Origin: Allacma fusca
Taxonomy: Eukaryota; Arthropoda; Collembola; Symphypleona; Sminthuridae
DNA length: 64,000 nt
Assembly: GCA_947179485.1 (NCBI GenBank)
Contig: OX359249.1
Coordinates: 41,960,250-42,024,249 of the forward strand
Direction: 5' to 3'
Each line of letters starts with the position of its first letter. Position 1 is the stretch's first letter. The notes beneath the pieces were generated by a model. That model made no database searches, was not told the DNA's origin, and saw only the letters and a program-made list of their open reading frames with translations. Both the position numbers and the translations under genes were made by a program. This document shows positions 24,101 through 31,733 of the stretch, piece after piece.

Positions 24101-26801
24101 CCAATCCCTGACAACGCCACGAGGTCACATACATAATTTTGGCATTTCTACCTCCATCGGGGTTTACGAGTATGTCTACAAGGCCCCCTCCAGCAGAGAC
24201 ACTTACAAAATCCAGTACAACGATTTGGGCCAGATCCTTGCCATTACATATCCCCAAGGTTCAGGGCGAGTGAATTATGTATACAATAAATATAACAAAG
24301 TAGAAGCAATTGTTGCAGGTCTCCGCTCCGCCCGATTTAGCTACCAAGAAAATACTGGACTGCTTAAAGTAGCCGACGTCTCTCAGTCTAGTTTTGAAGT
24401 CAAGATTGAGTACAAATATCATGGGGGTATAGTGAAAGAGCAGAGAGAGAAGTATGGAGACAAGACCGGATTGGACAATATCCACTTGAAGTATCAGTAC
24501 GATGGGAATGCTCGTGTGAGCAACATTGAGGTGGAAATTAATGGGAAACATGTCCAAGGTCTCTCTATCCGAAAGAGTCAGAATCAAGGGATACTGGAAA
24601 CCGTTCAAGACTTGACAATATACCAGAATATCAATTCGGACAACTTCAACCGGACATTGATTCAAGACACTCCTAAGATATTCCAGAAGATCATTGAAAA
24701 GGATAAAGTAGCACGAGTCCGTCGAATGGCTATCAGTCTCAAAGGCACGGAAGTATTCAAATTGGATATTGACTACGATAGTCGGGGGAAGATGAAGCAT
24801 CGTAAGATGATGATTTCCAAATCCGCATATGCCGATAACGTCGTCTATGACGCGGATGGGCATGTGTCAGAGGTGCTGGGAAGTGGGAATTGGAAATATG
24901 TGTATGACGAGAATGGGAACACGATTCAAATCATGGAGCAAGGAGAAAAGTCATCCTTGATTTATGATAGTGGAGACCGTGTGATACAAGTTGGGGAGCT
25001 CTTCCGCTACACCTATGATCCCAGAGGTTTCCTAGTCCAAAGGGGCAACGAGAAGTTCCAGTATGACGACAAAGGCTTGCTCCTCCACGCTGTCAAGAAA
25101 GATATTTACAAAGTATGGTTTTTCTATGATCACATGGATCGTCTCGTTTCCTGGAAAGATGATCAAGGAAATGTGACGCAATTTTTATACGCCAACCCGG
25201 AGACACCCCATCTCATTACGCACATTCACTTCCCCTTCTGGGGTAAGCAGTACCTTCTCCTCTACGACAACTCCGAGGCACTTGTTGGGCTCACTAGCTC
25301 CGATGGGCAGAGGTACTATGTTGCTACAGATCAGAACAACTCCCCCCTCGCTGTTTTTAACGGGCAGGGCAACGTGGTGAAAGAGATCCATCGAACACCA
25401 TTCGGTAAAGTTGTGAGGGATACAAACCCTGAGTTTTACCTACCCTTAGGCTTTCATGGTGGTGTGGTGGATCGAAAGACTGGACTTGTAATTATTCATG
25501 GGCGTTCATATGACCCCACAATCGGTCAATGGATGGTCCCTAATTGGAAAACCCTAAGTGCCACCTTAAAAGCCCCCACAGATATTTTCTCGTACCGTTT
25601 CGCCAAAAATGACCCTATCACACCCAGAAATGTATTTGCTGATAGTAAAATGACATCTTTGAAGGACTGGCTCAAATTGTATGGCTACGACCTCAGCAAA
25701 ATCTTCGGCCAGGATTACATTACCCCAATAACTGTTGAGCCCACAGTTACCAACAATCCTCATCTAGTTCCTGAATTCGGAGCTGTGGCGGGCTTGGATT
25801 GCATTGCCAAAACTGTGACGACTGGTTTTAAGACTCCAGGCTTCCGTAGAGGATCTCGATTAAAAACTGAGAGACTCCTTGCCGGGATCAACGAGTGGGA
25901 CTTGATGAGTAAGATTGCCTATAAAAGGGCAGCGTTCGGCCCTGGTCTCCTCATCTCCCGAGTGGAGAGTGGGAAAACTCTCATAAGTACCGTTGACAAC
26001 TCCGTCATTCAAGGAGTCATTACTTCAGTTCTCAATGGATCGCTATCCATTGACTTCAAATCATCCCACCAGAATACTTTCTACTTTGTTAAGGATAATC
26101 CTCATAAACTGCGGGATGACATGGAGGAACTGAAGAGACTAGGAGGCCTTTATAATATATCTGTCCACGATGCTGAAAATGGCATAAAGGTTACTATTTT
26201 CTGTTCATTTAAATATATTTCATTTTCGAATCATTTCTTAGTTTGGTTATCGGTAGCTATAAGAAGAAGAGAACTTTGACAGAAATCATTTAAAGCAAAG
26301 TTCAGTATTTTTTTATACCTAGCTGGCATGCTAACTTTTGATTTTGTATATTTTATGATTATTTCCCTATATTTTCTGGTATTTTGAAGTGAAATTTTAA
26401 TATTACAGGAACTTCGTTTATCAAATGGAGATACAAGTGTGGCTGTTCGATACGGAACAGACAGGGATGAAGAGTTCGGGAGGCTCATAAAGCATGCTCA
26501 CCGTCGAGCTATTGAGAAGGCTTGGGAGGAGGAGAAGATGTACATATCTATGGGTCTAGACGGTCGCCGGGCTTGGACAGAGGAAGAAAAGGAGCAACTA
26601 TTATCTAAAGGTCAAGTTCATGGCTATCGTCCATCAGATCTCTACAATGTGCACAAATTCCCGCAACTGGCGGACGATCCAAGTAATGTCGTTTTCCAGA
26701 GAGACTCGCGACGGAAACGAAGAAAAAGCAATAAACGCCACCATGAACATTCCTTAGCGAGTTCTTTCGTTAACTCTCTTTCCACGTCGTCGTCTCTGTA
26801 G
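1753..26801 (+). CDS. Ten-m: Teneurin (Ten-m/Odz type), 24 coding exons, N-terminus missing
   Basis: Type II transmembrane adhesion protein for synaptic partner matching and axon guidance (family knowledge). Exons: 1753-2193, 2922-3119, 3427-3483, 4067-4139, 4987-5165, 7698-7853, 8317-11277 (start uncertain), 12253-12530, 12910-13126, 13381-13575, 14452-14661, 15154-15262, 15354-15580, 16249-16456, 18905-19130, 19304-19483, 19886-20547, 20688-21081, 21167-21613, 22158-22758, 22938-23337, 23586-23760, 24036-26189, 26409-26801. All junctions use GT...AG and phases agree, giving about 3,712 residues after a split first codon. Domains in order: disordered cytoplasmic region, one membrane helix, long linker, eight EGF repeats, transthyretin/Ig-like region, NHL repeats, YD repeats, RHS core motif, Tox-GHH-like tail. 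The initiating Met is not in the first traced exon, so upstream exon(s) are missing. Ten-m rather than Ten-a is a guess from the C-terminus; membership of the teneurin family is certain. Confidence 0.95.
2922..3119 (+). CDS. Ten-m: Teneurin exon 2: cytoplasmic region
   Basis: Acceptor TACATACGTAG, donor G/GTAAGT, phase 1 to phase 1 (198 nt). It ends in [13 protein letters not shown], resembling the conserved V-T-P-S-G-N-V-Y-I-P segment of insect teneurin tails. Its length is a multiple of three, so skipping would keep the frame. Confidence 0.82.
3427..3483 (+). CDS. Ten-m: Teneurin exon 3: 57-nt cytoplasmic microexon
   Basis: Bounded by CTCCAG and G/GTAAAA. In the phase set by exon 2 it reads [19 protein letters not shown] without a stop. 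Phase 1 on both sides, so it may be a cassette. Identification rests on splice sites and frame, not on a recognised domain. Confidence 0.65.
4067..4139 (+). CDS. Ten-m: Teneurin exon 4: cytoplasmic region
   Basis: Acceptor TTGATCCCAG, donor CAG/GTAAAG. Reads [18 protein letters not shown] then TKKISG; enters phase 1 and leaves phase 2, which matches exon 5 exactly. A Ser/Thr-rich potential phosphorylation region. Confidence 0.68.
4987..5165 (+). CDS. Ten-m: Teneurin exon 5: transmembrane segment
   Basis: Acceptor CTTACAG, donor G/GTGAGT. Contains an acidic stretch [14 protein letters not shown], then membrane-proximal CCTCNKS and a hydrophobic helix [20 protein letters not shown]. Basic residues on the N-terminal side fit type II topology with the C-terminus outside. 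The juxtamembrane Cys residues could be palmitoylated (inference). Confidence 0.93.
5247..5271. repeat. CT microsatellite
   Basis: Twelve CT units within the teneurin intron just after the transmembrane exon. Confidence 0.93.
6078..6104. repeat. CT microsatellite
   Basis: About 13 CT units in the 2.5-kb teneurin intron between exons 5 and 6. Confidence 0.93.
7698..7853 (+). CDS. Ten-m: Teneurin exon 6: membrane-proximal ectodomain
   Basis: Acceptor TTGTGCCACAG, donor G/GTTCGT, phase 1 to phase 1 (156 nt). Begins [15 protein letters not shown]; the PW core aligns with the PWSLKNS motif just outside the membrane in other teneurins. Symmetric, so skipping keeps the frame. Confidence 0.85.
7854..8316. 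other. Teneurin intron 6
   Basis: Contains a long T tract (8154-8171) about 140 nt before the large exon. That is too far for the usual pyrimidine tract at the chosen acceptor, which is why the exon 7 start is uncertain. Confidence 0.6.
8317..11277 (+). CDS. Ten-m: Teneurin exon 7: giant extracellular linker
   Basis: An open frame of 987 residues ending at donor CCAG/GTGAGT. The acceptor is ambiguous: TTGTAG (start 8308) and TTGGCAG (start 8317) both give phase 1 and neither has a strong pyrimidine tract; in-frame stops limit the start to after 8258. Composition is Ser/Thr/Glu/Asp/Pro-rich and disordered, with repeated S/T-T-E-x-P motifs (near 8504, 8815, 9199), acidic Ser-Gly-Ser-Gly motifs (near 9885, 10580, 10703), an early RLRR site (about 8393-8404) and two Cys clusters (10447-10470, 11220-11231). 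Phase 1 on both sides and a length divisible by three. Teneurins have a linker here, but this one is much longer than the vertebrate form. Confidence 0.85.
11851..12053. repeat. Degenerate minisatellite in teneurin intron before exon 8
   Basis: Six or seven diverged copies of a roughly 25-35 nt unit built from CTGCAAAAACATT and ATGTGAAATTGT-like halves. Copies vary in length and sequence, so it is old. Confidence 0.6.
12253..12530 (+). CDS. Ten-m: Teneurin exon 8: conserved pre-EGF region
   Basis: Acceptor GATATTTCAG, donor CCG/GTAAAT. Contains [20 protein letters not shown] and [16 protein letters not shown], matching the conserved segment before the EGF repeats (vertebrate F-G-V-Y-I-R-R-G-L-P-P-S-H). 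Ends with RSKR, a furin-type site at the place where vertebrate teneurins have RERR. Confidence 0.95.
12910..13126 (+). CDS. Ten-m: Teneurin exon 9: end of pre-EGF region and EGF 1
   Basis: Acceptor TTGTTACAG, donor [24 protein letters not shown] aligns with the vertebrate GLWHLAFYNDGKDKE segment. EGF 1 ([18 protein letters not shown]...DC) has all six cysteines. Confidence 0.95.
13381..13575 (+). CDS. Ten-m: Teneurin exon 10: EGF 2 and EGF 3
   Basis: Acceptor TTGTTTCAG, donor A/GTAAGT. EGF 2 has only five cysteines: the third is Tyr (GRGEY), as in other teneurins, leaving a free Cys for an interchain disulfide. EGF 3 has six. Confidence 0.95.
14452..14661 (+). CDS. Ten-m: Teneurin exon 11: EGF 4 and EGF 5
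   Basis: Acceptor ATATTATGTAG, donor G/GTAAGG. EGF 4 is complete. EGF 5 ([20 protein letters not shown]) lacks its third cysteine, replaced by Phe, the second of the two family positions with an unpaired Cys. Confidence 0.95.
15154..15262 (+). CDS. Ten-m: Teneurin exon 12: EGF 6
   Basis: Acceptor CACATTTCAG, donor AG/GTATAT. Encodes [18 protein letters not shown] and EGWTGPLC, six cysteines, then the first residues of EGF 7. Leaves in phase 2, matching exon 13. Confidence 0.93.
15354..15580 (+). CDS. Ten-m: Teneurin exon 13: EGF 7 and EGF 8
   Basis: Acceptor ACTTGTCAG, donor G/GTAATT. EGF 7 and EGF 8 have full cysteine sets; then [13 protein letters not shown] begins the Cys-rich region that follows EGF 8 in teneurins. 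Confidence 0.94.
16249..16456 (+). CDS. Ten-m: Teneurin exon 14: Cys-rich region after EGF 8
   Basis: Acceptor TTCTGAACAG, donor [20 protein letters not shown] aligns with the vertebrate DGLVDCLDPDCC. Continues into [15 protein letters not shown], the start of the transthyretin-like plug region. Confidence 0.94.
16457..18904. other. Teneurin intron 14 (2.4 kb)
   Basis: AT-rich, with a short CT run at 16480 and a TA run at 18375. No exon or element recognised. Confidence 0.7.
18905..19130 (+). CDS. Ten-m: Teneurin exon 15: transthyretin/carboxypeptidase-like domain
   Basis: Acceptor GTGATTTCAG, donor [29 protein letters not shown] and [19 protein letters not shown] match the conserved domain where vertebrates read QDGTFDLIANGGASLTLHF. 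Lies after a 2.4-kb intron. Confidence 0.95.
19304..19483 (+). CDS. Ten-m: Teneurin exon 16
   Basis: Acceptor GGTCTCTAG, donor CAG/GTACGC, phase 0 on both sides, 60 codons. Reads [20 protein letters not shown] and ends [11 protein letters not shown], aligning with vertebrate ...PETQVLHEEI. Contains three Cys residues typical of this segment. Confidence 0.93.
19886..20547 (+). CDS. Ten-m: Teneurin exon 17: FN-plug/Ig-like region and first NHL strand
   Basis: Acceptor CTTCATATAG, donor [46 protein letters not shown] and [10 protein letters not shown] are teneurin signatures; [20 protein letters not shown] starts the NHL propeller. Confidence 0.96.
20688..21081 (+). CDS. Ten-m: Teneurin exon 18: NHL repeats
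   Basis: Acceptor TGGATTTCAG, donor GAG/GTATGT. NHL blades include [15 protein letters not shown] and [33 protein letters not shown] matches vertebrate GTGEQCLPFDEARCGD. In vertebrates this propeller is the latrophilin/self-recognition surface. Confidence 0.96.
21167..21613 (+). CDS. Ten-m: Teneurin exon 19: NHL repeats
   Basis: Acceptor TTTCTATATAG, donor CAG/GTAGCG, phase 0 on both sides. Blades [16 protein letters not shown] and [16 protein letters not shown], with IIAGRPLHC and a Cys-rich [16 protein letters not shown] loop, all conserved in the family. Confidence 0.96.
21614..22157. other. Teneurin intron 19
   Basis: AT-rich intron between NHL exons; nothing further seen. Introns 19484-19885 and 23338-23585 are likewise plain. 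Confidence 0.7.
22158..22758 (+). CDS. Ten-m: Teneurin exon 20: end of NHL, start of YD shell
   Basis: Acceptor TGTCTCATTAG, donor G/GTGAAG. Begins GNNRIRSI, the last NHL strand, then [11 protein letters not shown] and the first YD repeats such as [15 protein letters not shown]. Confidence 0.96.
22938..23337 (+). CDS. Ten-m: Teneurin exon 21: YD/RHS shell
   Basis: Acceptor ACACAACAG, donor [26 protein letters not shown] and [19 protein letters not shown] correspond to vertebrate IEWRLRKEQIKGK and HGRNLLSIDYDRNIRTE. Part of the beta-barrel RHS shell. Confidence 0.95.
23586..23760 (+). CDS. Ten-m: Teneurin exon 22: YD repeats
   Basis: Acceptor CTTCTTCCAG with a strong pyrimidine tract, donor CTC/GTAAGT. 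Two YD repeats: [15 protein letters not shown] and [17 protein letters not shown]. Confidence 0.95.
24036..26189 (+). CDS. Ten-m: Teneurin exon 23: YD repeats and RHS core
   Basis: Acceptor CTTAATTCACAG, donor AAG/GTTACT, phase 0 on both sides, 718 codons. Carries the remaining YD repeats ([32 protein letters not shown]) and the RHS core [40 protein letters not shown] and YDPTIGQW. The end begins the Tox-GHH-like domain. Confidence 0.97.
26409..26801 (+). CDS. Ten-m: Teneurin exon 24: Tox-GHH-like C-terminus, stop codon
   Basis: Acceptor ATATTACAG; ends at TAG 26799-26801. [15 protein letters not shown] and [20 protein letters not shown] match the conserved C-terminal block (vertebrate LWTEGEKQQLLSTGRVQG). 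[19 protein letters not shown] precedes a strongly basic tail [14 protein letters not shown]. The vertebrate teneurin C-terminal peptide lies here; whether a peptide is released in this animal cannot be judged. Confidence 0.96.
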   Translation, partial: ELRLSNGDTSVAVRYGTDRDEEFGRLIKHAHRRAIEKAWEEEKMYISMGLDGRRAWTEEEKEQLLSKGQVHGYRPSDLYNVHKFPQLADDPSNVVFQRDSRRKRRKSNKRHHEHSLASSFVNSLSTSSSL

Positions 26802-26973
26802 CCTTCCTCCTGAAAATCTTAGCACAGTAACAAAAAAAACATGAACATAGCTACTTATTGTACACTATAAAACGTATACAGTACAATTGTAAAAAAAAAT
26901 TCACAGATACATGTCGTTACTTTTCATCAATCATTTAAAAAGATATAGAAACCGAATGTAAATTTAATGCGAT

Positions 26974-26981
26974 TGTAAATA
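26974..26981 (+). promoter_or_regulatory. Candidate Pumilio response element in teneurin 3' UTR
   Basis: TGTAAATA matches the Pumilio/PUF consensus UGUANAUA. It lies about 170 nt after the stop codon, inside the likely 3' UTR. A single 8-mer in AT-rich DNA can arise by chance. Confidence 0.3.
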
Positions 26982-27570
26982 CACATAGTTACGAAACTGC
27001 TCTGGTGTGAAGAAGAAAGTGAAGTGATTCTGAGACTGAAAGGTACAGGATGAACGAACCTTTACAATTTTAGGACCATCCTTGCTTAAAATACTTATAA
27101 GATAAAAATAACCAAATTAACTCTCGTGTACACAAAGAAAATGTACATAATATGTGGTGTGATGAATCAACATTAAAGTGTTTAGATTGTTCTTGTATGT
27201 ATAAAAAAAAAGACCGCAATCGCAATAATTAGACCTAAGTTGGAAACGTCGGCAGACTGACATTAATAAATTATTGTACGAGTGGTCAAGGGTCAAGAAC
27301 AACGGAAGAGGGCGCTCTTGACATGGCTACTCAAACTCCCCCTATGTCACCAATTCAACCATTGTGTAGAAAGTAGCAATACAAAAACTCATCTTTCTAT
27401 TCTTACAATGCTATTGGCTGGTGTTCTTCTGCCATTTAAGCGTAATCTCGTGGGACAGACGTTTATAGAAATTAATTCTGTGAATAGTACTTCTATCCTC
27501 ATCAAGATCAAGTTCTTATTATACAAATTCCAGCTTAAATGTTAATCTAAAAAATAATGCTACTCTATGA

Positions 27571-27576
27571 AATAAA
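27571..27576 (+). terminator. Candidate teneurin polyadenylation signal
   Basis: Canonical AATAAA about 770 nt after the stop, followed by a T/G-rich stretch (TGGTCTTTTGTT) of the sort that sits downstream of cleavage sites. Further signals exist (near 29350, 29617 and 29777), so longer transcripts are possible. Confidence 0.45.
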
Positions 27577-30500
27577 ATACTGGTCTTTTGTTAAGATAAC
27601 GGTATAGGTCATTTAGGCATATTAATAGAGTAACGTCCACACAACGACCGTCGGCAGTAGCCTTCGGACGTCTTCATGACAATTGTGTATCCTATCTGAA
27701 TTGGCGTTCTATCAAATAGTCTTGTTTGAATGTAAAATGTATAATTTTGTACAACTTCCAAGAGATGCAGATTCCCTATAACAATACATACTTATATGTA
27801 AGTAATGTTATCGTGTAAGTCAAGTTTTATAATCACTACCAATTTTGATACTACTTACATACAAATAATTACGCTTAAGCCAAAACTCTTGATACTACCA
27901 ATCCCGATGACTAATACTACATAAGTTATGTGTATCATTCTATTTCCTTCGTCAGATATTGTTTCAACGGGTTCAGTGTCGATTTAGGTATGTCCCTGTG
28001 TAAGCGATCATGATATTCAGTACTTACAGCTGAGGATACAATATACATACATAGGTGTCATACTGTTAAAAGTTGTAAATTTGTAATGATAGAATAATTA
28101 GAAGAGTTTCAATTGCATGAGATTAGCTTTCTTGGGTGCCGTGATACTCTTCGTATGTCCAGAGCCCAAGAATTAATGTGTAACGAAAACTGGAGATTTA
28201 TAGACGGGAAGATAGACAACAGTCATTGAGGTGTTCGAAAGTTTCCAGCAATCGTTTCGAGTCAACTTTATGTCCTGTATTCAATCTTTAAATAACTTGT
28301 AATAATTCCAATTCGCATATAATTTATTGCTTTTACTACTATTCTTACCTTGTTTCTCTTCTTAGAATTGTTTCTGCGTGTAATTTATTCCAGCATATGA
28401 GAATTACAGAGGGCTGATTTCCAGCAATTCCAACAACTCAAGCAAGTTTTAATTTCTACTGCAACGCCTACAATGATGATATTGTGAGAATCTTTGAGTC
28501 AACTTAAAATTAGGCTTAAACATACTGTACTACCATATAGTGTTGTAATGTGTACGTAGTATAAACGTAGACATCAGAAGTAGTTCTGTTCATCCTTTTT
28601 GACAATTTAAGCTGAAGAAATTAATTTATACGGAAATAGGGCTTATAGTAAAAATAATAAGTGTCAAGTATCAAAAAAAAATTTGGAGTACATTTTCTGC
28701 GAATGCATAATAAGCTTAAATAATAGTTTGATTATTCATATGAAATGCTTTGAGAACACCAGAAACCTTTTGTAGCAAAAGGATCTAAAACTGTTACTTG
28801 CATTATTTTTTCAAGCACAAAGAGAAAAGAGGATTTCGATTTAATATGCGAATGAAATTTTCCTGTAAACTTTCGATAGGACGTATTTAATTACGCGTAT
28901 GTATGTGAATGTTAATATTTTCCATGATGCATTCTTATGCACTTCCTTAAGAGACAAATTATTGTTTTGGTACGGTAAGATAATTTTTAAGTACACACAC
29001 AGTACTTAAGTGAAAATCCTGAGTGCTCCTATATACGCTCTGATCCCTGCAATATGCATACAGACAAACTGTCCCACATATTCACATAGTGTGTAATGTG
29101 TATACTTACTCAAATTTATACCCAGTCCTAAAAATTGTACCCCTGTCTTACCCAACTTAAGTTTATGCATTCCAAAATGTCTAAGAATACGAATGACTAA
29201 ATTTTAGTATTTAGAATAATGCTATAAGTAGGCGTAAAATGTGCGTGTATATGTATTGAGTCTCAAATGTGTAATGTACATACTAGGCTACAACCGCGTG
29301 TGTAGTAAATTCACGGGGTGCGCATTTTTGGCATGTCAGGGTTTTTCGATTTGAAATAAATGGGCAATTAATAATGCGTCTTTAAAAATTATACAAGTAA
29401 AAAAAAGTGTAATAAATTAGAATTAACTGGTAACTGTATATGCATTAAATTGGAAATAAGGGATACCGTTGAGAAGCTAAATCAATTCTGTAGGCTAAAA
29501 TATGCAAGTATATAAGGGAAACTAATTATTGTACATGCAAGTGTACAGATAGTTCCATAATGTTTCTATTTGCAACTTAATTATTAACCTAATCATATAC
29601 ATATTAATAATTAGGACAGGAAATAAAGTTATATTGTTTATTATGCGGACTCTAATACTTATAGAGTAATCATTACTAAACTGCAAAGCAACTTCAAAGA
29701 GACGATGGGAAATGATTAATATTCATAGTCATTTGTCAGTGCATATTAATGTGTATTTACTGTCAACGGAATGTTTGAATAAACCATGATATGAAATCAC
29801 GAATTATTATTTGCATTTCACAAGCACTTATTCTTGGCTCAATGGAAATGAAACGTAACAGCCAGAAGAAGAAAGTGTTTGTCTGACAACGTCGCTGGCA
29901 AGTACATGGTATCAACTATTTGCACTCATTATCAGTTCCCATTATTTTCAATTGCACTATTTTTGAATACTTTCTTTCATTCAAATCTAAATCCTGTATT
30001 TCAAAAGCATTTTTATGCTCTTACTTCAAATATTTCGAGCTTAAAAATAATAAAAAATTACTAATTCAAATCAATTTAAATAGTTTGAAAGAAAACATGA
30101 ATAATTTCCTCTTAAATAAACACCCACGAGTGAATTGAAGCTACTGAACACTCACCTAAGAGCTGCACATGCATTTTATCGATCAGACACACGCCGAGAT
30201 AAGGTGTGCCAGGGAAAATCATAAAACCAAAATCAGTCATTTCTACACGGCGTTGGTGTATGACGTCCTCACGGTTAAATCCACGTACGACCAGACATTT
30301 GTGTTTGTTCAACAGATCTCATGTGCAACTGCCTCTTATATTTCAAAGGTAAATATTGACCGATGTTTGATATGGACTGACATGTATAACACATTTTATA
30401 CTGGTTAACTCAGCTGCTTAACTCAAATTTAGAATAACCAAGGGTAACAAGGTTCTACTCTGGTCAAACCTATCTGACGAAATTCGGAGAAGAACGTCAG

Positions 30501-30674
30501 AAGTCATATGAGTCGCTACAATTTGTCAGGATAACTATATAAGCTACCACTCATGAAATTCATTGTAACCGTTTTACAGATTTGTAATAATCGGACTAAT
30601 AAAACTTACAACGTATGAGTAGCAGTACTGCACACGCAATTTTAATGCAAAAACTTATAATGAACGTATACAAT

Positions 30675-30680
30675 TTTATT
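30675..30680 (-). terminator. Possible polyadenylation signal for the Psq/CENP-B gene
   Basis: Minus-strand AATAAA about 900 nt after the stop codon. It is the nearest canonical signal I found; nearer variant signals were not excluded. Confidence 0.25.
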
Positions 30681-31575
30681 GGAGACTTAAGAAGAAATGA
30701 GTTCTTCAGTTCGTGCAGAAGTAGAGAATACACATACATCGACCATACTTATGTGCTATGAGAAAATGTGAATTTGACAATTCTTACCTCTGTGACAACA
30801 AAAATATTTTTGAAAGGCTCATTAAGATTATCCAATGTACTTTATATGACCAAACATAATAATGATGATAACAGAGTGCTGAAAATTTATATTCAGTATG
30901 TACCAGTATTTTAAACAGCGATTAAAACTAACAAAGGACAACAATACACAATGATTACAATTTCCTGTATCCCAGAAGTGTTTTACAATTAGATTAGTCA
31001 AAAACGTGGCTGATATGCCAACGTACAACACATAATTTTAAACAACTGAAGACGAACTAGCCTACTGTACAGACGCTTGCTATTGACAACAGTGAACATC
31101 CGACATGATGATTACGTGCAGCCTATTAATAATAACAATCTTACTCTAACCATCTAAATACGGAAAGAATCTAAACAAGACAATGTAAATTAATCATTTA
31201 GGTTTAATGTCGCGAAAAATAGACGGGTGGGTATCGAAATGGAAGTAGCGACTTAAATTCAAATACAGATGCTTACATCAGGAACTTTTTGATCAGTTTT
31301 TTAAAATAATCGTAGTTGCTACCATAATGAATGTACTAGATACACGCACATTCCAGCAACTTACAATTAACTAGTTACTATATGACCGTGGTTCCCATAC
31401 CCCTTAACATCGCAGAAAAGAAGATATAATTATCTCGAGTGTCTAATTACGCATAGCAAAACAGTTGAGAAATCCTCAACAGAACAAGAAAAAATACAGA
31501 GATAATAGACATGATGTAGGTAAAAATATTTCAAGACGGCGAATCCAAAATTCAAAAACCCTTAATTGCTCTTCC

Positions 31576-31733
31576 TTAAGAATGCGATTGTGATGCTTTT
31601 TTCCTTCCTTTGCTGCCTTTAGATTTGCTTTGTTTGGCTTTCCCAGATTTTACCTTGGGTTTGTCATTCTTCATTCGCTTCAGTTTCTTGGCAGCTCGGC
31701 CAGTTCCAGTCTTCTTCTGGTTCTCCTCTGGCT
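31576..31733 (-). CDS. Psq/CENP-B gene, coding exon 2: basic tail
   Basis: Acceptor AAATTACAG, stop TAA at 31578-31576. Encodes EPEENQKKTGTGRAAKKLKR and continues as a Lys/Ser-rich tail ending in RKKASQSHS, likely a nuclear localisation and DNA-contact segment. The phase fits exon 1 exactly. Confidence 0.8.

Larger units (their letters stand above)
26802..31575. other. Teneurin 3' UTR and intergenic DNA
   Basis: AT-rich with no coding signal. The first 0.8-3 kb is likely teneurin 3' UTR, depending on which AATAAA is used. A fragment near 29120-29155 resembles the element at 57334. Confidence 0.6.
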
